Shown: positions 20,563-32,499 of the stretch, one piece after another | Numbering within the stretch: the stretch's first letter is position 1 | Layout of the letters: every line of letters begins with the position of its first letter | Made by a program: the position numbers and the translations under genes | From: Crossaster papposus | Taxonomy: Eukaryota; Echinodermata; Asteroidea; Velatida; Solasteridae | Assembly (NCBI GenBank): GCA_037893245.1 | Contig: JBAIAA010000608.1 | Location: forward strand, 558,001 to 622,000 | Reading direction: 5' to 3' | Length of the DNA: 64,000 nt | Notes under the pieces: model-generated | Database searches by the model: none | Told to the model about the DNA's origin: nothing | Seen by the model: the letters and a program-made list of their open reading frames with translations, nothing else

Positions 20563-22479
20563 TCACACCCTCTGGAAGATCTTTACTGACTTCCGATCAG
20601 CCGCCACGAGGTCTCCGCTCGGTGTGAATGTCAATCCTCGGGGATCATAAAGTCCGCGAGCTACCTGCCCGATGAAGACTCCTTCAGGTGAATAATGGTG
20701 CACTTCACCGCTGTTGAATTCTTCATCGATATCAACGGAAACATAGATGTCCCCAGAATCATCGCAACACACGCCATATGGTTGTACAGGCTTTCCGTTA
20801 AACAATGTACTGACATTGAACACCTCATCTCCCGTATAGGTAGTGCAAATCAATTTGCTCTTGTGATAGTTTGTGAAGATCAAGCGTTCCCCGATCCCGA
20901 TGGCCAAATTGTCGTCAACCATGTCATGTGGAATGGTTGTAATCAAGGACCCATCCAGTTGGTGGAGAGATATCACCTTTCTCCCGATGTCTAACACTGC
21001 TATCCGATTCTTCTTGTCTACAACAATATCCCACAGGTCACTCTCTGAATCAACGTCTCCATCACCATGTGATGGTGCAAACTGGCGAATGAAGTTTAGA
21101 CTGGAGTCAAACACATTTACTTGCTGTTTATCAGTGACCAGAAGTAGGTCATCAGAGGTTGCAGCTACTCCCTGAGGGCCATCCAAGCTCTTCATACCAG
21201 CACAGGCTATATACACCCCACTGGGTGTAAACATTGTCAGATTCTTTTTGTCATAGTCAATAGCGGCTATGTTACCATTGGTTAGACACGCGACGCCCGA
21301 TGCACCCTCAAATTCTTCATATCCCAGCCCACACTTGCAAAACTCTTTTTTGAGCTGCCATTTTTCTTCCTGAAGTACTTCACCGAGGTCTGTATCTGCC
21401 ACGACACCTCGATATTTGACCCCGATAAATGAGAGCTCATGCTGCGCATTCCCCAATGTGATCTCCCCCTGGAACTTTAAGTTATGCATCACCTTCGGTT
21501 TGAGGTCCAAAAGCTCAAAGTCGTCAGCTTGCCGTATCAAGTCGTCGACCGTCGCTACGATTTGCCCGGCCTGCTCCATATTGTCACGGTTGCTTTTCTG
21601 AACTTCCTTGAACGTCCTATCTCGTTCTTCTCCGATTTGTGTTACCTTGCCTCTGAGAAGGCGAGATTTGTCTCTGATCTTTGCAATCTCTTCTTCCTCT
21701 TTGGCAGTAATGTCTTTACAAGCCCGGGCCACCATGATTCTTAATCTGTTCCTGGCATGCGTCAGTGAAGCATCGGCGACCTTGAATTCCTTTCGCCTCC
21801 TGTCGAATCTTTGCAGAATCTCGCCGACGTCCTGACGGTATGATTGTATGGCATCTCCGACTTCTCTGTATTTATGCTCTGCTGTGCGATGATCTAACGC
21901 AGCACATTTCGCACACGCCAAGGTCTTGCATGTCTCGCAGTAAAAGCAGAGATCCTGGTTAGTATGCTTGTTGCATTGTGGAGTATCTTTCTTCCGGGGA
22001 GCTATCGGTGTTACATCGAGTCTGTTTTGTTCTTTTCCAATGATCCGATGGTTTCTCGTGGATTTCCTCCGCTTGTGGGCTTCTTGGCATTTGGCGCAGA
22101 TTATTTTACAGCAGTCTAAGCACCTCGAGACGGCTTCTAAGCCCTCGTTGCATTCCTCGCATGTTGGAGCATCTGCTGATGCATGCCCTAGCAACTGCTC
22201 CTGCTTGTTGAATTCATCAACGAGGGAACTCAGGAAAAAGCAGTTGGGTAAACCCTGCAATCCAGTGTCTGGTACCGCAGTTGCCCGCCTGCAAACCGGG
22301 CAAGGAATATTGTCTGCATTGGGTGGCTGACTGCCGATGAGCTCGTCCAGGCAGTTCAGGCAGAAGCTGTGCAGACAGTCCAGCAGTTTGGGATCGGTGA
22401 AACGACAGCAACAAATCGGGCATTCCAGGTGTCCTCGGCTGATCGTACCCAGCATGGATTTGGCTGCAGCTTCCGCCAT
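20563..22479 (-). CDS. TRIM-NHL E3 ubiquitin ligase, gene 3
   Basis: 638 aa, intact. ATG at 22479 (MAEAAAKS) is the only possible start, because the sequence before it differs from every other copy: the usual GTTTGGCAAGACAAG leader is replaced immediately upstream of the ATG. RING, B-box 1 (HKRRKSTRNH), B-box 2, coiled coil and six blades are complete. The propeller has FCKCGLGYEEFEG and SESDLWDIVV, shared with gene 8, and IDEEFNSGE, shared with gene 2, so it reads as a mosaic. Its 3' flank carries the ISL2EU-like element 57 bases past the stop, which may move or remove the usual polyadenylation site. Confidence 0.95.
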   Translation of the reverse strand: MAEAAAKSMLGTISRGHLECPICCCRFTDPKLLDCLHSFCLNCLDELIGSQPPNADNIPCPVCRRATAVPDTGLQGLPNCFFLSSLVDEFNKQEQLLGHASADAPTCEECNEGLEAVSRCLDCCKIICAKCQEAHKRRKSTRNHRIIGKEQNRLDVTPIAPRKKDTPQCNKHTNQDLCFYCETCKTLACAKCAALDHRTAEHKYREVGDAIQSYRQDVGEILQRFDRRRKEFKVADASLTHARNRLRIMVARACKDITAKEEEEIAKIRDKSRLLRGKVTQIGEERDRTFKEVQKSNRDNMEQAGQIVATVDDLIRQADDFELLDLKPKVMHNLKFQGEITLGNAQHELSFIGVKYRGVVADTDLGEVLQEEKWQLKKEFCKCGLGYEEFEGASGVACLTNGNIAAIDYDKKNLTMFTPSGVYIACAGMKSLDGPQGVAATSDDLLLVTDKQQVNVFDSSLNFIRQFAPSHGDGDVDSESDLWDIVVDKKNRIAVLDIGRKVISLHQLDGSLITTIPHDMVDDNLAIGIGERLIFTNYHKSKLICTTYTGDEVFNVSTLFNGKPVQPYGVCCDDSGDIYVSVDIDEEFNSGEVHHYSPEGVFIGQVARGLYDPRGLTFTPSGDLVAADRKSVKIFQRV

Positions 22480-23409
22480 CTTAGTTGCCCCAATGCTAAA
22501 AAGCAGAAAGTAAATACTTTTGGTTTTATAGCAAGTGCTTTCCAGTCAAAGCATGTGCTTCATTTTGTATTCATACAGATGCCAGTAAATGCTTAAAACT
22601 GGTAGTAAAAGCAAATGCTAGTTTTGTAAAATAAAATATGACCCAATCATGTCCCACACACCCGGAAACTCCAGTTTTGTTTTCACCTTCTAAATATCGC
22701 CATGTTACAAAAATCGGTAACAAATAACACCTACCTTAATTCAATTGCTACCGGTGACTCGTCACAAGTCCAAAATTTGCCGTCTTTTAGTTAGGTTTTT
22801 GTCAGTAGTGTCCATAGGTTTTCGACCACTTCGCATATACATGTAAAGGCAACACAATAACGCACTCTCAACTGGCGACTGCACGCTTCGAGTTAAAACC
22901 AGTGCACTAAACAAACACTATGGGTAGCCTAGTATTTCTCATACCCGGAAAAATGTACTTGTATTTTTCGATGCACAGCTAAAGTTCACAAGTTGAAGGT
23001 TACACAGGCGTTCTCGCTGGTGTTCCGTATGAATACCAAATCAGCCTTTTTGTGGACTTGTACCCGCGCACTTTGTGTGAATGACTGCATTGTGCCACAA
23101 GTACAATGTACAATGGTTATGATGATTTTTATGGAAGTTTTTCAAATGTACATTTTCAGTTATCTTTTTTGCATTTTAGTTCCCTAGCTGTTTACCAAAT
23201 AAGGCGTTTAACATCAATCCTCCTACGCTGAAAAGCCTGTTGGAATTGAAAGATGATTGTGTGGTTTTCATGTACATACTTGTACACTTAAAGTTGGTGT
23301 GTCTGTGCTTTAGGGGGTTGCACCCTGAAAATAAATGTTCAAATTGAATTGGAAATGTTCTTGTTATGAGCTTTCGAATGAGACATCGCACGAAAAACAT
23401 ATCGGCCAA
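22480..23409. repeat. Shortened spacer X, after gene 3
   Basis: 22480-22640 is unit-specific, A-rich and contains repeated AAGCA/AAATGCTT-like words. 22645-23150 matches 15440-15880. 23200-23409 matches the right end of spacer X near 17270-17490. The LINE-tail array is missing. Confidence 0.7.
22496..22734 (-). other. Candidate short 5' intron of gene 3 with a new acceptor
   Basis: The donor AAG|GTAGGTG is conserved (intron first base 22734). The usual acceptor is gone, but the minus strand has TTTCTGCTTTTTAG|C ending at 22496, a good pyrimidine tract plus AG, 16 bases before the ATG. The intron would be about 240 bases. Confidence 0.45.
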
Positions 23410-25069
23410 CAGCGAGTAATTATTAATGAAATTTGAATTTGAAATTAGGAGCGTCCCGCTGGGGGCGCTAGTACCGGTATGTGCATGCGCTTTTTCGACG
23501 GCATGCTCAACGCGCGTTGTATTGTATACATTATACAAAGCGCATTGAGCATGCTGTCGAAATCTAAAGAAAGGGTGCTTGGCAACTATTCAACATCTGA
23601 TGAAGTTTGATCTCGGTAAATGTATACATGTATATAACATTAGTACAAATAACTAGGAGAGTTGATAGCTTCTGATTGGCCGAGACTCGATCACGCGGAG
23701 GGCATTGTTTTGTAGAAATGGTCCTGGCTTTAAAAAATATGAGGACAATTCACTGTTGATTCCCTAAATAAAAAGTTATTTATCAAAGGGAATAACAGGG
23801 TGAGGACCTAGTCATTCACTGTGTGATAACGTACTGGGTTTGGGGTGGCCGCTGGTAATAAACCTCGCCTTCGGCTCGGTCCATTACTATTGGTCATCCC
23901 CAACCCGGTCCGTTATCACGCAGTACTGACCAGGTCCTCGCCCTGTTATGCCCTACATATTCTACGACTTCGAATTCAATTCAACATTTGCCGAATCACA
24001 ATTTGTATTGCAACCACAATCGGCATTCGAGCACGTTCTCATTCTAATCAGTCTACTGCAGCTACGCGCGTGCCACGCACTGAACTGACCAATAATAGTG
24101 CGCGCATCGCTCCAACCCTGGCGCGGAGTACGAACCAACGAACATACATTTCCAAAGACGCGTCTCTGAAACGCATATTTTGAAATAAAATTATTTTATT
24201 AATTTTGTTTCTACAAAATGACAGCATGCCGGAAGGGATAATTTTACAGGGAGTTTTTAATGTCATTATTATATTTAGGCTACATTAAGTAAGCTTTTCA
24301 ATAATAATTTGCGCGGCTACTTTTTGGATAACTGCAAATGGTATACTTTAGCTTTAACTTCTACTCTTTTCAAAGAGATCTACATTGTATGTGTGACTCA
24401 ACCCAAGAAAATGAGTCGCAAGTCACCAGATCTACTTTGGAGTAACAGACCTTTTTAACAATATTCAGCTCAATATAAATCTATGGCAGCAATCAACGTT
24501 CTCGCCCAAATAACATCTGTATAATGTATGAAGGTTAAGTCTACCAGAGTGATATATGGGGCTTATGGGACTACCAAAATGAGGAGCAAAATTGATGTGC
24601 TGTTTACACACATTATGCCTGCAGTGGTTGGCAGACTTAGGGCAAGGATTCACCGCTCCTTAGCTCACCATGTCCTATCTGATTTTGTAGGAGCTTCAGC
24701 TTGGTAGGATGCGACTTAACAAACAATATTTTACAGTTGAGACCTATGCCTCTGATGTTCCAAAAACCACGCGAACTTTTTACGTTTTAGCCAAATGAAT
24801 AATGTTTCAGCAAGCATAAATGTACAAATCATACGAACTAGAAACATCTTGGTTATTAGTTACTAGACTATTTCTACAGATATCTACACAATTCGCCAAA
24901 AAAACACAAGGCTGGTTCCCATTGTGCGTCTTGGCGCCAATGCTATAGAAAAAGAAGCCGAATCGTCACTAATTGTCTGCGTTGGGGGCACACTGCCTAA
25001 AAAACGTAATCTTGTCGCCATGGCAGATGGTTGATACATCACACGACATCTTCCTAAGGACTCATTCAC
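23410..25069. repeat. Spacer block B, unit 4
   Basis: Counterpart of 866-2545, with foldback at 23788-23953. It lacks part of the T-rich run near 24850. Non-coding. Confidence 0.8.
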
Positions 25070-25340
25070 TCACACATGTTGGAAGATTTTGACTGAGACC
25101 TCATCATCAGCCACCATGAGGCCTCCGCTTGTCGTGAATATCAGTCCATAGGAAGAGTGAATCTGCAGGCCACCCGCCCGATGGAGACTCCCTCGGGTGA
25201 ATAATGATGCACTTCACCGCTGCCAACTTCATCTTCTTCGAGATAAACGCAAACATAGATGTCCCCAGCATCATCGAAACACACGCCAGAGGGTTGTACA
25301 GGCTCCCCGTCAAACGATGTAATTACATTAAACACCTCAT
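25070..25340 (-). pseudogene. Relic TRIM propeller tail, unit 4
   Basis: FNVITSFDGEPVQPSG, YVCVYLEEDEVGSGE and VHHYSPEGVSIG, then a frameshift (one base short) and the old C-terminus VSVKIFQHV. Best-preserved example of the majority frameshift class. Confidence 0.85.
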
Positions 25341-25732
25341 TGGTGATGTTTTTTTCCTCAAGGAAGAGAATTGCGGTATGTGTTCAATTACCTTTTATAC
25401 ACTTTGAATTGTTCGTACTGGTATCACGAAAGTCGTATTTTTCGCGCCCCCCAGGGTCTCGAGATAGGTGTAGCCTAAATCGCTGCAACATCAAGATGGA
25501 CCGATGCCTCTGTTTATTGCTTAGTTATGACGAGTTGTTGCCATTCTGCACTGACTCGTACTCGCTGGGATATACAGAATCCTCAAACAATCGCAACTAA
25601 TGCTAGTCCCATTGTGCGCCTTGGCAAGGTGCCTATGCTAGAAAACGAGGCGGGATCGTTATGAACTGTCTGCCTATTCTGTAGTGTTTAGTGATTACAG
25701 ATGGCTAATGAAATCGCGCGACATTTTGTCGC
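25341..25732 (-). other. Block D: 3' flank of gene 4
   Basis: Conserved flank with post-stop hairpin abutting 25733 and AATAAA at 25513-25518 on the minus strand. About 30 bases near 25575 present in other units are missing. Confidence 0.5.
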
Positions 25733-27655
25733 TCACACCCGCTGGAAGATCTTAACTGACTGCAAATCAGCCACCACGAGGTCTTCGCTCGGTGTGAATG
25801 TCAATCCTTGGGGATCGTAAAGTCCGCGAGCTACCTGCCCGATGAAGACTCCCTCAGGTGAATAATGGTGCACTACACTGCAGCCGACTGAATCTTCTTC
25901 GATATCAACGCAAACATAGATGTCCCCAGCATCATCGCAACACACGCCATATGGCCATACAGGCTTCACGTTAAACGATGTACTGACATTAAACACCTCA
26001 TCTCCCGTATAGGTAGTGCAAATCAATTTCCTCTCGTATGATTTTGTGAAGATCAAGCGTTCCCTGATCCCGATGGCCAAATAGTAGCCAACCATGTCAT
26101 GTGGAATGGTTGTAATCAAGGACCCATCTAGTTGGTGGAGAGATATCACCTTTCTCCCGATGTCTAACACTGCTATACGATTATTCTTGTCCACAACAAT
26201 ACCACGCAGTTCACTCTCTGAATCCACGTCTGCATCATCCTGTGATGGTGCAAACTGGCGAATGTAGTTTAGACTGGAGTCAAACACTTTTACGTGCTGT
26301 TTATCAGTAACCAGAAGTAGGTCATCAGAGGTCACAGCTACTCCCCAAGGGTCATTCAACCTCTCCATATCAGCACGTGCTTTATACTCTCCACTGGGTG
26401 TAAACATTGTCAGATTCTGTTTGATATAGTCAATAACGGCTATGTCACCATTGGTTAGACACGCGACGCCCGATGCACCCTCAAATTCTTCATATTTCAG
26501 CCCACACTTGCAAAACTCTTTTTTGAGCTGCCATTTTTCTTCCTGAAGTACTTCACCGAGGTCTGTATCTGCCACGACACCTCGACATTTGTCCCCGATA
26601 AATGAAAGCTCATGCTGCGCATTCTCCAATTTAAGCTCCCCCTGGAACTTCAAGTTGTGCATCACCTTCGGTTTGAGGTCCAAAAGCTCAAAGTCGTCAG
26701 CTTGCCGCATCAATTCGTCGACTGTCGCTACGATTTGCTCGGCCTGCTCCATCTTGTCACGGTTGCTTTTCTGGACTTCCTTAAACTTCCCGTCTCGTTC
26801 TTCTCCAATTTGTGTTACTTTGTCTCTTAGAAGGCGAGATTTGTCTCTGATCTTTGCAATCTCTTCTTCCTCTTTGGAGGTAATGTCTTTACAAGCCCGG
26901 GCCACCATGATTCTTAATCTGTTCCTGGCATGCGTCAGTGAAGCATCGGCGACTTTGAATTCCTTTCGTCTCCTGTCGAATCTTTGCAGAATCTCGCCGA
27001 CGTCCTGACGGTACGATTGTATGGCATCTCCGACTTCTCTGTATTCATGCTCTGCTGTGCGATGATCTAACGCAGCACATTTTGCACACGCCAAGGTCTT
27101 GCATGTCTCGCAGTAAAAACAGAGATCGTGGTTAGAATGCTTGTTGCATTGTGGAGTATCTTTCTTCCGGGGAGCCATTGGTGTTACATCGAGTCTGTTT
27201 TGTTCTTTTCCAATGATCCGATGGTTTCTCGTGGATTTCTTCCGCTTGTGGGCTTTTTGGCATTTGCTGCAGATTATTTTACAGCAGTCTAAGCACCTCG
27301 AGACGGCTTCTAAACCCTTGCTGCATACCTCACATGTTGAAGCATCTGCTGGTGAGTGTCTAGCTAGCAACTGCTCCTGCTTGTTGAATTCATCAACGAG
27401 GGAACTCAAGAAAAAGCAGTTGGGTAGACCCTGCAATCCAGTGTCTGGTACCGCAGTGGGCCGCCTGCAAACCGGGCAAGGAATCTCGTCTGCATTGGGT
27501 GGCTGGCTGCCGATGAGCTCGTGCAGGCAGTTCAGGCAGAAGCTGTGCAGACAGTCCAGCAGCTTGGGATCGGTGAAACGACAGCAACAAATCGGGCATT
27601 CCAGGTGTCCTCGACTGATCGTACCCAGCATGGATTTGGCTGCAGCTTCCGCCAT
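25733..27655 (-). CDS. TRIM-NHL E3 ubiquitin ligase, gene 4
   Basis: 640 aa, ATG at 27655. It has the LLARHSPADA form (extra residue before B-box 1, as in genes 5 and 6) and HKRKKSTRNH in B-box 1. All zinc ligands are present, with coiled coil and six blades intact. The propeller joins FCKCGLKYEEFEG (like genes 3 and 8) to YIKQNLTMF and ADMERLNDP (like gene 1), and has IEEDSVGCS in the blade 5 loop. The base before the start context is changed (ACAATATGG instead of ACAAGATGG). Confidence 0.95.
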   Translation of the reverse strand: MAEAAAKSMLGTISRGHLECPICCCRFTDPKLLDCLHSFCLNCLHELIGSQPPNADEIPCPVCRRPTAVPDTGLQGLPNCFFLSSLVDEFNKQEQLLARHSPADASTCEVCSKGLEAVSRCLDCCKIICSKCQKAHKRKKSTRNHRIIGKEQNRLDVTPMAPRKKDTPQCNKHSNHDLCFYCETCKTLACAKCAALDHRTAEHEYREVGDAIQSYRQDVGEILQRFDRRRKEFKVADASLTHARNRLRIMVARACKDITSKEEEEIAKIRDKSRLLRDKVTQIGEERDGKFKEVQKSNRDKMEQAEQIVATVDELMRQADDFELLDLKPKVMHNLKFQGELKLENAQHELSFIGDKCRGVVADTDLGEVLQEEKWQLKKEFCKCGLKYEEFEGASGVACLTNGDIAVIDYIKQNLTMFTPSGEYKARADMERLNDPWGVAVTSDDLLLVTDKQHVKVFDSSLNYIRQFAPSQDDADVDSESELRGIVVDKNNRIAVLDIGRKVISLHQLDGSLITTIPHDMVGYYLAIGIRERLIFTKSYERKLICTTYTGDEVFNVSTSFNVKPVWPYGVCCDDAGDIYVCVDIEEDSVGCSVVHHYSPEGVFIGQVARGLYDPQGLTFTPSEDLVVADLQSVKIFQRV

Positions 27656-27670
27656 ATTGTCTCGCCAAAC

Positions 27671-28557
27671 CTGCACATATATATTTCAATAATATTTATC
27701 ACATAATTTAATTGAGATAGTGCGATCTATTTTGACTAAAGCCTCCTAGTACAGTTTCTTTCAACACCTACCCTAAAACGGGGCAACTTTTTGGCGTTCG
27801 TTGATAGGAGTAATTTTTTGTGTGAGATTGATAAAATATTACAAAAAATGCAGTTTGATATTATTTTTCAACTCTTTCTTGGTCATTAGGTAAAAAAACA
27901 ATAAACACAAATTAAAATAAGTAAAATTATAAAACAAAACAAATGATTGCAAAAGGTTGCCAAGGTTGGAAAACAGGACTGGAAAACTTCGACAGATCGG
28001 CATGAAATTGTGACACCATTTTAATGTCAAAGTGTTTGCCTACTTATAATTGGCACGATTTAAAGGTAGGATACATCATTGGTAATTGCTTGAATTCTCA
28101 TGAATGGGAGGATTTGGGGATTGTATTTTATAGTAAATATCGTTTAACTGACCAAAGTTTCACAATCATAGACGTCGAGGAAAACAAGAAAAACGGCGGT
28201 TTTTTTTTAACCGGCGTCGGGCAGTGTTTGTTATGTTTTTGGTGTTTTTTTTGCGATCGCCGTCCGGCGATTTAAAAAAAACTCAATTATTCGATTTTGT
28301 TATAGAATATCTAGCGCAATCATTGTGCTTGATGCCTACAATCATTATTTACTTTCAAATAAGTAAGATATTTCTTAATAGTTTGATAGTAGTTTTTTTC
28401 GATATCGGCAAACGGTGTATTCTACCTTTAACAACCATGAAATGTGCACTGTCGCCAAATACCACTAATGTCCCATACACCTGAAAACTCAATTTTTATT
28501 ATACAGATACCTTTAAAATATCGCCCATGTTACACAAAATCCGTAACAACCACCTAC
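27671..28557 (-). other. Candidate 5' intron of gene 4
   Basis: Donor AGCAAG|GTAGGTG (intron first base 28557) and acceptor TATGTGCAG|G (last base 27671) on the minus strand, about 890 bases. Confidence 0.5.
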
Positions 28558-28917
28558 CTTGCTAGCTACCGATAGTCACAATTCCAGTGAGACTAGTTGA
28601 ATTTGCTGTCTCGTTCAAGTAACATAGGTGTTTACGATCGTTCTCAAAGTACCGTCTTTTTACCTGTAGACTAGGCCTATATCTACGTGGAAAATGGCGG
28701 CATTGTGTCGCACTATACAATGGTTTTTGCTGGTTGGAACCGCTCTTGCACTTTGAGCTCTGATTAAATAGAGATTGTACGTGACCTGTGAACTGGGAGG
28801 TTCCGCGACTCGCAAATATTTGTTTTACATTGCAGCGAAGGGTTTCTTGTCGTAACACTGGCAATTCCACTCTTAAAAGGAGACTCACAAATACAAAGTG
28901 CAATGTACACAGCGCCA

Positions 28918-28936
28918 GGGTTAGGGTTAGGGTTAG
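28918..28936. repeat. TTAGGG-type run in spacer Y, unit 4
   Basis: About three TTAGGG units; equivalents at 35701-35715, 42597-42617 and 60024-60047. Part of the spacer, not a chromosome end. Confidence 0.7.
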
Positions 28937-29261
28937 ATAAGTGGTTGCGCGAATCAACGTTTCCCAGCGACAAGTATATGTGGGCGGTGCGCGACCGAGC
29001 GAAACAATTGGTTATGATGACGTTGCTGAATATTGTACTATATATAAGTAGTATAGTGCCGATGTTTATGGAAGTTCTTTGTTCCAACATTCCCATTTGT
29101 TGTTTTTCATTTTCATATGAAGCAATATATGGGATAGACATAACACCCCCCTTTTTTGTGATGGTCATTGTGCTTGCGGAATGTTGTGGTTTCTTTTTAG
29201 GGTTTGGGAGGGGGGTGTTAGGCGACAATAGTCTAGGGAGTGTATTATGTATGGGGGAACT

Positions 29262-30180
29262 AAGGGGGGAGTCGCTCGGTCCCATATTTTGCTGGGTATA
29301 TGCATTTTGGTTGTGCCCATTCACCTACCAAACTTAACTCCAGCGAGCGCATAGCACGAAGCCATTTTTTTAAATATTCTAGATGCTGTGTGGTGCAATC
29401 TGAGGCGATATCTAACCACTTTCCTCTGAAATGATGTAATCGATTCTACCTCCATTATCGATACTACCGATTTTCAGGAGTTTCGGTTTGTTTTGCAGTG
29501 AAATAAGGTTTTCTCAGCAACCCCTCCCCCCTCCATCCCCCCCCCTCCATCCTCCCCCTCCATCCTCCCCCCCCCCCTCCCCTCCCCTCCCCCTCCCCCT
29601 CCCCCTCCCCCTCCCCCTCCCCCTCCCCCTCCCCCTCCCCCTCCTCTATCCGCCATTGTAGTAGTTATGAGTATTGAGAAATAAGGCAAACACGCGTGTT
29701 AATTATGACGGGCCGTAACTCCGACGTCTCATAAGTCTCATAAATATGAGGCGTCAGACTTACGAGAGGATCACGTTATGATTACAATGCTGCAATTAAA
29801 TTATTTACAGACCTGACAACAATATAAATTTGTAATGAACTTTTCAGCTAATTTACAACCTTCATTATGTTTTTTTTTAGGCTGATGGTATTGTCGGATG
29901 CAGTGTGCAAGATCAATTCTTCTCGCCGCCAATTGTAAATATCCTTAGCGTTGATTTGACTAATGATCTTTTACAGACAGAGTGGGCAGCCTGGCTAAAC
30001 ACTGGACTGCTTTAAATTTAGCTTTTAACTTCTAGTCTTTTTAATAGAGCTATGCATGTATGTGTAAGCCGACCCAACAAAATGAGTCGCAAAATGAGTT
30101 GACAGCAATCAACGTTTTTGTCCAATTAATATCTGTATAATGTATTAAGGTTAACCCTTTCAATCCCACCCACTCACAGC
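29262..30180. repeat. Spacer block A, unit 5
   Basis: Nearly the same as 1-865, with a longer C-rich tract (29520-29645). Non-coding. The glycine-only frame opposite the tract is an artefact of the repeat. Confidence 0.85.
29520..29645. repeat. C-rich microsatellite, unit 5
   Basis: CCCCCT repeats mixed with CCATCC and longer C runs. Longest version in the window. Confidence 0.9.
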
Positions 30181-31856
30181 TAACAGCGAGTAATTATTAA
30201 TGAAATTCGAATTTGGAATTAGGAGCGTTCCGCTGGGGGCGCTAGCACCGGTATGTGCATGGGCTTTTTCGACCTTCACGCTCAACGGGCGTTGTATTGT
30301 ATACATTATACAAAGCGCATTGAGCATGCAGTCGAAATCTAAAGAAAGGGTGCTTGGCAACTATTCAACATCTGATGAAGTTTGATCTCGGTAAATGTAT
30401 ACATGTATAACATTAATACAAATACCTAGGAGAGTTGATAGCTTCTGATTGGTCGAGACTCGATCACGCGGAGGGCATTGTTTTGTAGAAATGGTCCTGG
30501 CTTTAAAAAAATATGAGGACAATTCACTGTTGATTTCCTAAATAAAAAGGTATTTATTAAAAGGAATAACAGGGTGAGGACCTAGTCATTCACTGTGTGA
30601 TAACGTACTGGGTTGGAGGTGACCGCTGGTAATAAACCTCGCCTTCGGCTCGGTCTATTACTATTGGTCATCTTCCGACCCGGTCCGTTATCACGCAGTA
30701 CTGACCAGGTCCTCGCCCTGTTATGCCCTACATATTCTACGACTTTGAATTCAATTCAACATTTGCCGAATCTCAATTTGTATTGCGACCACAATCGGCA
30801 TTTGGGGCACGTTCTCATTCAGCCGACTGCAGCTACGCGCGTGCCACACACTGAACTGACCAATAATAGTGCGCGCATCGCTCCAACGCTGGCGAGGAGT
30901 ACGAACCAACGAACAGAAATTTCAAAAGACGCGTCTCTGAAACGCATCTTTGGAAATGAAATTCTTTTATTTATTTTTTTTTCTACAAAATGACAGCATG
31001 CCGGAAGGGATAATTTTACAGGGAGTTTTTAATGTCATTAATAACTTTAGGCTACAATAAGTAAGATTTTCAACAATAATGTGCATGGCTACTTTTTGGA
31101 TAGCTGCAAATAGTATACTTTAGCTTTAACTTCTACTTTGTTTAAAGAGCTGTACATGTACATGTGACTCAACCCAACAAAATGAGTCGCAAGTCACCAG
31201 ATCTACTTTTGAGTAATAGACCTTTTAACAATATTCAGCTCAATAGAAACCTATGGCAGCAATCAACGTTCTCGCCCAAATAACATCTGTATAATGTATG
31301 AAGGTTAAGTCTACCAGGGTGATATATAGGGCTTATGGGACTACCAAAAGGAGGAGCAAAATTTATGTGCTGTTTACTCACATTATGCCTGCAGTGGTTG
31401 GCAGACTTAGGGCAAGGATGAACCGCTCCTTAGCTCACCATGTCCTATCTGATTTTGTAGGAGCTTCAGCTTGGTAAAATGCGACTTAACAAACATTATT
31501 TACAGTTGAGACCTATGCCTCCGATGTTCCAAAAACCACGCCAACCTTTTACGTTTTAGCCAAATGAAAAATGTTTCAGCAAGCATAAATGTACAATGCA
31601 TACGACATAGAAACATTTTTTTTTCTCGTTAGAAGTTTGGTTATTAGTTACTGGACTATTTCTACAGATATCTACACAATTCGCAAAAAAACCCACAAGG
31701 CTGGTTTCCATTGTGCGTCTTGGCGCCAATGCTATAGAAAAAAGAAGCCGAATCGTTACTAATTGTCTGCGTTGGGGGCACACTGCCTAAAATAATGTAA
31801 TCTTGTCGCCATGGCAGATAGTTGATACATCACACGACAGCTTCCTCAGGACTCCT
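30181..31856. repeat. Spacer block B, unit 5
   Basis: Counterpart of 866-2545, with foldback at 30562-30728. Shares the variant GGCATTTGGGGCACG (near 30797) with units 6, 7 and 9, replacing GGCATTCGAGCACG of units 1 and 4. Non-coding. Confidence 0.8.
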
Positions 31857-32085
31857 TCACACCTGTTGAAGATTTTGACTGAGACCTTATCATCAGCCTC
31901 CATGAGGCCTCCGCTTGTCGTGAATGTCAGTCCATAGGAAGAGTGAATCTGCAGGCCACCCACCCGATGGAGACTCCCTCGGGTGAATAATGATACACTT
32001 CACCGCTATCGACTTCATCTTTTTCGATATAAACGCAAATAAGATGTCCCCAGCATGATGGCAACACACGCCAGAGGGTTGATTT
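31857..32085 (-). pseudogene. Relic TRIM propeller tail, unit 5
   Basis: Degraded blades 5/6 with several further changes. The upstream end stops near 32085, about 45-50 bases short of other relics, where unrelated AT-rich sequence begins. Confidence 0.75.
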
Positions 32086-32499
32086 AAATTATGTTTTTAT
32101 CTGTTTTTGGTGTGTGTGCCATGTTAATTAACTTGTATACAATTAGAATTGTTCGTACTGATATCACAAAAGTTGTATATTTCGCGCCCCACAGGGTCTC
32201 GAGATAGGTGTAGCCTAAATCGCTGCAACATCAAGATGGACCGATGCCTCTGTTTATTGTTTAGTTATGACGAGTTGTTGCCATTCTGCACTGACTCATA
32301 CTCGCTGGGATATCTTGACAGAGGAACATTCTATAATTATACAGAACCCTCAAACAAACGCAATTAAGGCTAGTCCAATTGTGCGTCTTGGCATGGTGCC
32401 TATGCTAGAAAACGAGGCGGGATCGTTATGAACTGTCTGCTTATTCTGTAGTGTTTAGTGATTACAGATGGATAATGAAATCGCGCGACATTTTGTCGC
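32086..32499 (-). other. Block D: 3' flank of gene 5
   Basis: Conserved flank with AATAAA at 32253-32258 (minus strand) and the post-stop hairpin adjoining 32500. The TTTTTATCTGTTTTTGGTGTG stretch near 32093 is also seen in units 6 and 9. Confidence 0.5.

Larger units (their letters stand above)
27656..29261. repeat. Upstream spacer Y, after gene 4
   Basis: Non-coding. Matches 34417-36039, 41313-42815 and in part 59293-60411. Contains the gene 4 leader intron, the probable leader exon left end at 28558, a GGCGGC-containing stretch near 28693 and a TTAGGG run at 28918-28936. Long minus-strand frames around 28562-28957 shift frame between units and are not convincing. Confidence 0.75.

Noticed and set aside
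28562-28957. Minus-strand frames of 116-147 codons in Y spacers (also near 35443, 42243, 59770)
   Set aside because: The frame and endpoints change between units through indels, and the TTAGGG run is translated as threonine/leucine repeats. More likely leader exon and promoter DNA.
29474-29689. Glycine-rich minus-strand frame
   Set aside because: It is the translation of the C-rich microsatellite.
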